This document shows, piece by piece, positions 1 to 6,419 of a stretch of DNA of 64,000 nt. Both the position numbers and the translations under genes were made by a program. The notes beneath the pieces are model-generated. The model saw only the letters and a list, made by a program, of their open reading frames with translations, did not search any database and had not been told where the DNA came from. Source of the DNA: Glycomyces terrestris (GTDB lineage: Bacteria > Actinomycetota > Actinomycetes > Mycobacteriales > Micromonosporaceae). The stretch covers positions 372,001 to 436,000 of the forward strand of contig NZ_RSEB01000001.1 in NCBI RefSeq assembly GCF_003933745.1. The letters are read 5' to 3'. Numbering within the stretch: the stretch's first letter is position 1; each line of letters starts with the position of its first letter.

Positions 1-1018
1 CCGCGGCGAGGGCTTCGAGGCCGTCGACCATCCGGATCGAGGGGTTGAGTTCGGCGCCGTGCAGCGGAATGAGGCGCTGTTCGGCGACCGCGGTGAGGCC
101 CTGGGTGACCGGGTCGGTGGTGAGGAACTCGGTCTTCTCGGCGGCCTGGTCGCCGGGCCAGCGCTCGCGGCCGAGGTCGGCCATGACGATGACGTCGGGG
201 TCGCGGTCGACGAAGTCCTCCCAGGTGGTGGCGGGCCAGTCGTCGGGGAGGTCCGCGAAGACGTTCTCCACGCCGAGGTCCTCCGCGAGGAGGGCGGGCG
301 CGCCGAGACCGCCTGCGACGTACGGGGTCTTGAGGTCGGAGAACCAGAACGCCGCGGTCAGGTCCGAGGCGGCGACCTCCTCGAGCGCGGCCTGGCGGCG
401 GGCTTCGAGCTCGGCGACGAGGTCCTCGCCGCGGCTGGGGACGTCGAAGATGGCGGCGAGTTCGCGGATCTCCTGGTAGAGCGCGTCGATCGTGAGCGGC
501 CGGGTGCGGGTGCCGCCGCCGTTGATGCTGACGTCGCCGTCGCAGTCGGTGGGCGAGAGGTAGGACTCGATGCCGGTCTCGGCGAACCGGTCCCGGCCGG
601 CCACGCCGCCTTGGGCGAAGTGGCGGCCGAAGGAGGCGGTGACGAAGTCCGGTTCGGTGCTCAGGACGACTTCGTAGGTGGGGGCCTCGTCGGCGAGGCG
701 CGGCACCTCGGCGTTGGCGTCCGCGAGGGACTCCAGGACCGGGTCGGTCCAGGAGGCGGTGCCGACCATGCGGTCTTCCAGGCCCAGGGAGAGGAGGATC
801 TCGGTCGAGCCCTGGTCGAGCGAGACGACGCGCTGCGGCGCGGCGTCGAAGACGACCTCCTGGCCGCAGTTCTCGACGGTCAGCGGGTACGCGGTCGCAC
901 CTTCGCCCGCGACCGCGGCGGTCTCCGGCACCGGCTCGGAGGCGCCGCATCCGGCGAGGGCTGCCAGCAGCAGCGAGGCGGTTGCGGCGGTGGGAAGCGC
1001 GCGCGGGCCGAGGTGCAT
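1..1018 (-). CDS. iron-siderophore/cobalamin-type ABC transporter substrate-binding lipoprotein (3' end outside window)
   Basis: This FecB/BtuF-class periplasmic-binding lipoprotein would capture a ferric siderophore or related chelate outside the membrane and deliver it to an ABC permease. The ATG at 1016-1018 follows a GAAGGA ribosome site. The N-terminus has an arginine, a hydrophobic stretch and a lipobox LAGC around residue 23. After it comes the family's usual opening: a conserved ENCG strand, then PQRVVSLDQGSTEILLSLG. About 339 residues are visible and the C-terminus runs off the window. An IdeR-like box sits 60 bp upstream, so iron control is likely. No permease or ATPase for it is visible here; they may lie beyond the left edge. 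The substrate is inferred from family and box only. Confidence 0.85.
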   Translation of the reverse strand, partial: MHLGPRALPTAATASLLLAALAGCGASEPVPETAAVAGEGATAYPLTVENCGQEVVFDAAPQRVVSLDQGSTEILLSLGLEDRMVGTASWTDPVLESLADANAEVPRLADEAPTYEVVLSTEPDFVTASFGRHFAQGGVAGRDRFAETGIESYLSPTDCDGDVSINGGGTRTRPLTIDALYQEIRELAAIFDVPSRGEDLVAELEARRQAALEEVAASDLTAAFWFSDLKTPYVAGGLGAPALLAEDLGVENVFADLPDDWPATTWEDFVDRDPDVIVMADLGRERWPGDQAAEKTEFLTTDPVTQGLTAVAEQRLIPLHGAELNPSIRMVDGLEALAA

Positions 1019-1077
1019 CGTGGTGTTCCTTCAGGGTCGGTCGGGCGCGGCCTCACGACCGCCTAGCGCGCGCCAGA

Positions 1078-1096
1078 TTAGGCTAGCCTTCCCTAA
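1078..1096. promoter_or_regulatory. IdeR/DmdR-type iron box
   Basis: The 19-bp site TTAGGCTAGCCTTCCCTAA matches the actinobacterial DtxR/IdeR consensus (TTAGGTTAGGCTAACCTAA) at 15 of 19 positions and lies upstream of the binding-protein gene that starts at 1018. Known DtxR-family repressors bind such sites with Fe2+ and shut off siderophore uptake. Binding here is inferred. Confidence 0.7.
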
Positions 1097-1143
1097 TAGT
1101 TGAATGTTCATCATTTTTTTGAGGCGGAGGTCACACTCGTTCG

Positions 1144-1165
1144 CGCGCCGCCCCGGGGCGGCGCG
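1144..1165. terminator. GC-rich hairpin downstream of aztA
   Basis: A perfect 22-bp palindrome (CGCGCCGCCCC and its complement) lies between the aztA stop at 1222 and the iron box. It has no clear T-run on either strand, so it may be an intrinsic terminator of the actinobacterial I-shaped kind. It would separate zinc-controlled from iron-controlled transcription. Confidence 0.45.
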
Positions 1166-1221
1166 GGCACCCGAGCACTGCCGCATTCCCTTACGGCCCA
1201 AAAGGAGTGCCGCCCTGCCGG

Positions 1222-1866
1222 TTACCTGACGACCTCGGCGAGCAGCCGGCCCTCGGACAGGGCGATCCGGTGGTGCGCGCCGGCGGCGTCCTCCGGTTCG
1301 TGGGTGGCGTGCACGACGGTCACCCCTCGGGCGCACTCCTCGGCGAGCAGGTCGGCGATCTGCGCCTTGGCGTCCGCGTCGAGACCGGTCGCCGGCTCGT
1401 CCAGCAGCAGCAGGTCCGACTCCTGCGCGAGCCCCTGGGCGAGCAGGGCGCGCTGGCGCTGCCCGCCCGAGAGCGTGCTCAGGCGGCGGTCGGCCAGGGC
1501 GGTGATGCCGAGCCGCTCCATGCACCGGTCGACGACGGCGCGGTCCTCGCGGGAGAGGCGCCCCCACGCCCCGCGGTGCGCCCACCGGCCCATGGCGACG
1601 GTCTGGCGGACGGTGATGGGCAGCGCGTCCGGCACCTCGCTGCGCTGGACGACGAGCGCGGGGCGGCGCGCATGGGTCCGCCGAACCGATCCCGAGGCGG
1701 GCCGGTGCACCCCGGACAGGACGCCGAGCAGGGTCGACTTCCCCGAGCCGTTCGGCCCCGTCAGGGCGGTGATCCGTTGCGCCGCAACGGCAGCGGTGAG
1801 GTCGTGCAGCACCGCCACCGCACCGTGGCGCGCACACACGCCGACCAGCTCGATCGCGTTCGACAT
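1222..1866 (-). CDS. aztA: zinc ABC transporter ATP-binding protein AztA
   Basis: This is the nucleotide-binding subunit that powers zinc import through AztB. The 214-residue protein has Walker A GPNGSGKST at residues 37-45, a Q-loop-like VVQRSEV, the signature LSGGQRQR near residue 130, Walker B LLLLDEP near 150 and the switch histidine in HATHE. The ATG at 1866 is preceded by GGGAAGGTG. The gene is divergent from aztB with a Zur-like box in the 61-bp gap, so the two arms are probably co-repressed by zinc. It is short for an ABC ATPase but all motifs are present. ZnuC or a manganese importer subunit would look alike; the aztC and aztD neighbours decide the name. Confidence 0.85.
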   Translation of the reverse strand: MSNAIELVGVCARHGAVAVLHDLTAAVAAQRITALTGPNGSGKSTLLGVLSGVHRPASGSVRRTHARRPALVVQRSEVPDALPITVRQTVAMGRWAHRGAWGRLSREDRAVVDRCMERLGITALADRRLSTLSGGQRQRALLAQGLAQESDLLLLDEPATGLDADAKAQIADLLAEECARGVTVVHATHEPEDAAGAHHRIALSEGRLLAEVVR

Positions 1867-1890
1867 GTCGCGGATCACCTTCCCAGGAGC

Positions 1891-1920
1891 TTGGTTATTG
1901 CAAACGATTCTCATTATAGT
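1891..1920 (+). promoter_or_regulatory. aztB promoter, leaderless type
   Basis: The -35-like TTGGTT (1891-1896) and the -10 TATAGT (1915-1920) are 18 bp apart with the Zur-like box in the spacer. Seven nucleotides separate the -10 from the aztB ATG at 1928, so the transcript probably starts at or next to the start codon. On the other strand TATAAT at 1918-1913 may be the aztA -10. Confidence 0.6.
1899..1913. promoter_or_regulatory. Zur-type zinc box
   Basis: TGCAAACGATTCTCA matches the bacterial Zur core TGAAAATGATTTTCA at 12 of 15 positions. It lies between the divergent starts of aztA (1866) and aztB (1928). Placed just upstream of the aztB -10, it could block both promoters when Zur is zinc-loaded. 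Confidence 0.7.
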
Positions 1921-1927
1921 TCGGCCC

Positions 1928-2776
1928 ATGGAATGGTTGACCGAGCCCTTCGAGGTCGGCTTCGTTGCGCGCGCGCTGTGGGGCGGGCTGCTCGTCGCGG
2001 TGATCTGCGCCCTCGCGGGCACCTGGGTGGTGCTGCGCGGCATGGCCTTCATGAGCGACGCCATGGCCCACGGCGTGCTTCCGGGCGTCGCGATCGCCTC
2101 GCTGTTCGGCGGCAGCCTGCTGCTCGGGGCCGCGCTCAGCGCGGTCGCGATGGCGCTGGGCGTGACGGCCCTGTCCCGCTCCCGCCGGCTGTCCCAGGAC
2201 ACCGGCATCGGGCTGCTGTTCGTGGGCATGCTCGCCGCGGGCGTCATCATCGTGTCCCATTCCCAGTCGTTCGCGGTGGACCTCACCGGATTCCTGTTCG
2301 GGGACGTCCTGGCCGTGCGGCTCGGCGACCTCGCGGTGCTCGCCGGGGCGCTGGCCGTGGCGCTGCTGCTCACCGTCGCGTGCCACCGGTCCTTCGTGGC
2401 GCTGGCGTTCGACCGCTGGAAGGCCGCGACCCTCGGGATGCGGCCCGTGCTGGCCCAGGGGCTCATGACGGCCCTGCTGACGCTGGCGATCGTGGCGTCC
2501 TTCCATGTCGTGGGCACGCTGCTGGTCTTCGGCCTGCTGATCGCGCCGCCCGCCGCGATGGCGCTGTGGGCCGACCGCATCCCCGCGATCATGATCGGCG
2601 CCGCCCTCATCGGCGCCGCCGCCACCGCCGGCGGGCTGCTGCTCTCCTGGCACTTCGGGACGGCCGCCGGGGCGACCATCGCCGCGTTCGCCGTCGCCTG
2701 CTTCTTCGTCTCCGCGGCGGCCGCCGCCGTGCGGGACCGGTTCCCCTTCCCTGCAACGCCCGTGAAAGGACACTGA
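1928..2776 (+). CDS. aztB: zinc ABC transporter permease AztB
   Basis: The 282-residue integral membrane protein has about eight hydrophobic helices and belongs to the ABC-3 (ZnuB/MntB) permease family. Family marks are GTWVVLRGMAFMSDAMAHGVLPG near the N-terminus and a C-terminal region with SFHVVGTLLVFGLLIAPPA, the usual coupling and pore region. It moves Zn2+ received from AztC, driven by AztA. Its ATG is seven bases from a -10 hexamer, so no ribosome site is needed. The next gene begins at the base after its stop codon, which indicates one transcript. Confidence 0.88.
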   Translation: MEWLTEPFEVGFVARALWGGLLVAVICALAGTWVVLRGMAFMSDAMAHGVLPGVAIASLFGGSLLLGAALSAVAMALGVTALSRSRRLSQDTGIGLLFVGMLAAGVIIVSHSQSFAVDLTGFLFGDVLAVRLGDLAVLAGALAVALLLTVACHRSFVALAFDRWKAATLGMRPVLAQGLMTALLTLAIVASFHVVGTLLVFGLLIAPPAAMALWADRIPAIMIGAALIGAAATAGGLLLSWHFGTAAGATIAAFAVACFFVSAAAAAVRDRFPFPATPVKGH

Positions 2777-3919
2777 ATGCCGTACGCGACCAAGGCCCGC
2801 GTGGTCGCCCTGACCGCCGGGTGCGCCCTGCTCGCGGGCTGCGCCGCCGGCGCGGCGCCCGCCGAGGAGGAGCCCACCCCGCACGGGTACGTCGAAGGCG
2901 CCGAGGAGACCGCCGAGGCCCAGTGGCGGCTCGTCGCCGCCGAGGCCGGGACGGGCGCGGTCCACCTGCTGGACCCCGTCACCGAGGAGGCGGTCGAGAT
3001 CGCCGAAGTCGAAGGCGCGCAGGCGATCGGCACGGACGGACGCTTCGTCTACGTCGCCGGCGCGTCGACCACGCAGGTGCTCGACAGCGGCGTCTGGACC
3101 GTCGACCACGGCGACCACGTGCACTACTACAAGTCGGCGCCGCGGACCGTCGGCGAGATCGACGGATCGGGGTTCGCGCCGCTCGGCGACCCGGCCGTCA
3201 CGGTCCTCAACTCGGCGCACGGCGTGGCCGCGCTCGACCGCGAATCCCTTGAGGACGGCGAGATCGCGGCGGCCGCCGAAGTGGACGCGGAGGCGGCCGT
3301 GCCCTACAGCCAGCGCCTGTTGGCCGTCACCGGCGGCACCGTCCAGGTCCTGGGCCGCGACGGCGCCGTCGAATCCGAGCTGGCCGAGACGTGCCGCGAG
3401 CCGCAGGCGCAGACCGTCACCAGGCGCGGCGCGGTCTTCGCGTGCGCGGACGGCGCGCTGCTGGTCTCCGGCGACGACGACCTCACCGCGGAGCCGATCC
3501 CCTACCCCGGCAGCGCGGTCGAGGGCGGCTTCCACCACCGTCCCGGCACCGCGGTGCTGGCCGCCCGCGCCCAGGACGGCGGCGTGCTCGTCCTCGACCT
3601 CAAGGAGCGGGCCTGGATCGCGATCGCGGTCGAGGACCCGGTGGCGGTGAGCGCCACCGGCGAGGACTCCCCCGTCCTCGTCCTCACCGCCGACGGCGTG
3701 CTGCGCTCCTTCGACCCCGTCACCGGCGCCGCCCTCGCGCAGGTCGAGCTCATGGCCGACGCCGCGGGGGCGACGATCCAGGTGGACACCGCGCGCGCCT
3801 ACGTCAGCGACCCCGCGGGCACGGCGATCCACGAGATCGACTACCGCGACGACCTGCGCCTGGCCCGCACCTTCGACCTCGACTTCCGGCCCGACCACAT
3901 GGTGGAGACGGGATGGTAG
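2777..3919 (+). CDS. AztD-like secreted beta-propeller lipoprotein of the zinc operon
   Basis: A 380-residue lipoprotein with lipobox LAGC near residue 22. The rest is repeating beta-strand blades of the kind seen in AztD and other WD/PQQ-like propellers, for example the blade-like segments AVHLLDPVTEEAV and VLVLTADGVLRSFDPVTG. A histidine cluster DHGDHVHYY around residue 115 could bind metal. The gene starts immediately after the aztB stop with AAAGGA upstream, and its end overlaps the start of aztC. It therefore sits inside the zinc operon in addition to aztD. A periplasmic zinc chaperone or buffer is a reasonable inference; the exact role is unknown. Confidence 0.75.
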   Translation: MPYATKARVVALTAGCALLAGCAAGAAPAEEEPTPHGYVEGAEETAEAQWRLVAAEAGTGAVHLLDPVTEEAVEIAEVEGAQAIGTDGRFVYVAGASTTQVLDSGVWTVDHGDHVHYYKSAPRTVGEIDGSGFAPLGDPAVTVLNSAHGVAALDRESLEDGEIAAAAEVDAEAAVPYSQRLLAVTGGTVQVLGRDGAVESELAETCREPQAQTVTRRGAVFACADGALLVSGDDDLTAEPIPYPGSAVEGGFHHRPGTAVLAARAQDGGVLVLDLKERAWIAIAVEDPVAVSATGEDSPVLVLTADGVLRSFDPVTGAALAQVELMADAAGATIQVDTARAYVSDPAGTAIHEIDYRDDLRLARTFDLDFRPDHMVETGW

Positions 3920-4833
3920 CCATGCGACGCCGCACCCTCGCGGCACTGCCGCTCCTCACCGCCGCCTCGGCCCTGTCGGGCTGCGCCGCGTTCGGATCCG
4001 ACCGGTCCGGCATCGTGGTGACCACGAACATCCTCGGCGATCTCGTCCGCAACGTCGTCGGCGACGAGACCGACGTGACGGTCCTGATGGGAGCGGACGC
4101 CGACCCGCACTCCTTCGGCGTCTCCGCTCAGCAGGCCGCCGCCCTCGAACGGGCCGAACTGGTGGTCCACAACGGACTCGGCCTCGAGGAGGGCGTCATC
4201 GGCCACGTCGAGGCGGCCGTCGCGGCCGGGGTGCCCGACCTGGCGGTCGGGGAGCACGTCGACCCGATCGAGTACACCGCCGATGCGACCGCCGGGCAGC
4301 CCGACCCGCACTTCTGGACCGATCCGGTGCGGGTGCGCGACGCCGTGGACGTGATCGCCGACCGCGTGATCGAGCACGTCGCGGGCGTCGACGCCGATCG
4401 CGTGCGCGCCAACGCCGACGCGTACGGAGCCCAGCTCGACGAGCTGCACGAGCACACCTCGGAGCTGTTCGGGCGCATCCCCGAGGAGCACCGGAAGCTC
4501 GTCACGAACCACCACGTCTTCGGCTACCTGGCGGAGCGCTACGGCTTCGAGGTCATCGGCGCGGTCGTCCCCAGCGGGACCACCCTGGCCTCGCCCAGCG
4601 CCTCCGATCTGAAGGACCTCGCCGACGCCGTCGCCGCGTCCGGCGTGCCCGCCGTGTTCGCCGACTCCTCCCAGCCCGACCTGCTCGTCCAGGCGATGGC
4701 CGCCGAGACGGGCGTCGACATCGAGGTCATCCCCCTGTTCACCGAATCGCTCACGCAGCCGGACCAGGGCGCCGGCACCTACCTCGAGATGGCCTACGGC
4801 AACGCCGAAGCCATCGCCGACGGCCTCACCTGA
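3913..4833 (+). CDS. aztC: zinc ABC transporter substrate-binding protein AztC
   Basis: This A-1 cluster metal-binding lipoprotein (306 residues, lipobox LSGC near residue 23) hands Zn2+ to AztB. Expected metal ligands are visible: H in DADPHSF, H in DPHFWTDP, H in TNHHVFGYLAERYGF and D in FADSSQPD. Unlike many ZnuA proteins it lacks a long His/Asp-rich loop, as is known for AztC proteins served by AztD. The start at 3913 has GGAG five bases upstream and overlaps the preceding stop; an ATG at 3922 is an alternative. It belongs to the same operon as aztB. Confidence 0.88.
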   Translation: MVAMRRRTLAALPLLTAASALSGCAAFGSDRSGIVVTTNILGDLVRNVVGDETDVTVLMGADADPHSFGVSAQQAAALERAELVVHNGLGLEEGVIGHVEAAVAAGVPDLAVGEHVDPIEYTADATAGQPDPHFWTDPVRVRDAVDVIADRVIEHVAGVDADRVRANADAYGAQLDELHEHTSELFGRIPEEHRKLVTNHHVFGYLAERYGFEVIGAVVPSGTTLASPSASDLKDLADAVAASGVPAVFADSSQPDLLVQAMAAETGVDIEVIPLFTESLTQPDQGAGTYLEMAYGNAEAIADGLT

Positions 4834-4840
4834 CCCGACT

Positions 4841-4861
4841 TCCCCCTGCACGCCAGGGGGA
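4841..4861 (+). terminator. hairpin between aztC and aztD
   Basis: An 8-bp perfect stem (TCCCCCTG paired with CAGGGGGA) with a 5-base loop starts 8 bases after the aztC stop. It could be a partial terminator or a processing/stability element that sets aztD levels relative to aztC. Confidence 0.5.
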
Positions 4862-4891
4862 TCCGACCGTACCCATCGACCACAGGAATTG

Positions 4892-6043
4892 ATGCACATG
4901 AGAATCCGCACCCTGGCCGCGCCGACGCTGGCCGCCGCCGGACTGCTGCTCGCGGCCTGCTCCGCGCCCGCCGAGGAGGCCGCCGACGAGGCCGCCGTGG
5001 AGGTGAACGACCCGGTCGTCGTCACCTACGACGGCGGGATGTACGTCCTCGACGGGGAGACCCTCGAAGTCGCGAAAGACATTCCGCTCGAGGGCTTCAA
5101 CCGGCTCAACCCCGCCGGGGACGACCGGCACGTCCTCGTCTCCACCTCGACCGGCTTCCGGGTCCTCGACGCGGTCGGGGCCGAGCTGACCGACGACGAG
5201 TTCGCGGCGCCCGAGCCCGGCCACGTGGTCAACCACGCCGGCGTCACCGTGCTGTTCTCCGACGGCGCCGGGGAGGTCACCGTGTTCGACCCGCAGGAGC
5301 TGGGCGACGGCCTGCCCGAGACGCAGACGTACACCACCGAGCACCCGCACCACGGCGTCGCCGTCCAGCTCGCGAACGGCGAACTGCTGGTGACCCACGG
5401 CGACGAGGAGACCCGCACCGGCATCCAGGTCCTCGACGCCGAGCGCAACGAGATCGCCCGCAGCGAGGACTGCCCCGGCGTGCACGGCGAGTCGGCGGCC
5501 ATGGACGAGACCGTCGTGGTCGGCTGCGAGAACGGCGTGCTCGTCTACCGGGACGGCGCCATCACCAAGGTCGCCAGCCCTGACGCGTACGGCCGCATCG
5601 GCAACACCCGCGGGCACGAGGAGTCCCCGTACATCCTCGGCGACTACAAGGTCGACCCCGAGGCCGAACTCGAACGCCCCGAGCGGGTCTCGATCATCGA
5701 CACCGAGACCGGCGAACTGCGGCTCCTCGATGTCGGGACCAGCTACAGCTTCCGGTCGCTGGGCCGCGGCCCGGCCGGCGAGGGCCTGCTGTTGGGCACC
5801 GACGGCGCGCTCCACGTCATCGACATGGCGAGCGCGGCGGTCGTCGACTCCATCCCGGTGGTCGCGGCATGGGAGGAGCCGCTGGAGTGGCAGGAGGCGC
5901 GGCCGAACCTGTTCGTGCGGGGCGACATCGCCTACGTGACCGAGCCGGCCTCCTCGAAGATCTTCGCGGTGGACCTCACGACCGGCGAGGTCGCCGCCGA
6001 AGCGGAGCTGCCGAACCCGGCCAACGAGATGACCGGCGTCTGA
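4892..6043 (+). CDS. aztD: zinc metallochaperone AztD
   Basis: A secreted seven-bladed beta-propeller protein that in characterised systems carries zinc to AztC. The N-terminus has a signal peptide with lipobox LAAC near residue 22. The roughly 360 following residues contain blade repeats such as VVVTYDGGMYVLDGETLEV and AVDLTTGEVAAEAELPN. Histidines in EHPHHGV and in the GHVVNHAG segment are candidate zinc ligands. AGGAA at 4884-4888 can serve the ATG at 4892 or the one at 4898. Intergenic hairpins precede and follow it, so it ends the operon. Confidence 0.85.
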   Translation: MHMRIRTLAAPTLAAAGLLLAACSAPAEEAADEAAVEVNDPVVVTYDGGMYVLDGETLEVAKDIPLEGFNRLNPAGDDRHVLVSTSTGFRVLDAVGAELTDDEFAAPEPGHVVNHAGVTVLFSDGAGEVTVFDPQELGDGLPETQTYTTEHPHHGVAVQLANGELLVTHGDEETRTGIQVLDAERNEIARSEDCPGVHGESAAMDETVVVGCENGVLVYRDGAITKVASPDAYGRIGNTRGHEESPYILGDYKVDPEAELERPERVSIIDTETGELRLLDVGTSYSFRSLGRGPAGEGLLLGTDGALHVIDMASAAVVDSIPVVAAWEEPLEWQEARPNLFVRGDIAYVTEPASSKIFAVDLTTGEVAAEAELPNPANEMTGV

Positions 6044-6064
6044 CCGGTGCGGTGACGGTGCTCG

Positions 6065-6098
6065 ACCGCCGCAGACCCCACGCGGGGTCTGCGGCGGT
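6065..6098. terminator. strong terminator after aztD
   Basis: A perfect 15-bp stem (6065-6079 with 6084-6098) and a 4-base loop, 22 bases after the aztD stop. A T-rich tract follows nearby (TCTGCGTTTCG). Confidence 0.85.
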
Positions 6099-6272
6099 TC
6101 TGCGTTTCGGGGGTTTGGATCGATGACTTGGTTGTCAGGTGAAACAAAAATGACTCCCGTGTCCGGCGGGGATGGCGGGCAGGGGACCCATCGGGACCAG
6201 GAGGTGCACGAAGCGATGGGTCGCCTTCGGCCGCATCAGCAGCGACACCTCACGCTGAGTTAGTTCCATACA
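6099..6272. other. non-coding spacer upstream of the xyloglucanase gene
   Basis: Together with the promoter and leader this makes a 376-bp gap between aztD and the GH74 gene. I see no convincing gene. A 9-bp inverted repeat GACCCATCG / CGATGGGTC (6185-6193 and 6214-6222) encloses an AGGAGG. A 15-codon frame from 6216 is discussed under rejected items. Confidence 0.5.
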
Positions 6273-6301
6273 TTGACAAACTCGATGAGGTTCCGTACTG
6301 T
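6273..6301 (+). promoter_or_regulatory. sigma-70-like promoter of the GH74 gene
   Basis: TTGACA (6273-6278), a 17-bp spacer and TACTGT (6296-6301) give a near-consensus housekeeping promoter. The implied 5' leader before the ATG at 6420 is about 110 bases, long enough to hold control elements. Confidence 0.65.
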
Positions 6302-6419
6302 CCTGCACAGGAGTTCAGAGATCTCCATCCCTCGATGCAGCGGCCCCGAGTCCCCGGTACCGACGCAGTCGGCACGACAGCGGGCAGGCCGCGCGCCCCT
6401 CGTCTACAAAGGAGTGTTC

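Noticed and set aside
6216-6263. A 15-codon frame (MGRLRPHQQRHLTLS) with AGGAGG eleven bases upstream, ahead of the GH74 gene
   Set aside because: It lies before the predicted promoter at 6273-6301, the ribosome-site spacing is long, and it lacks the LTxRxHxDL-type motif of known actinobacterial leader peptides. Conservation would be needed to revive it.
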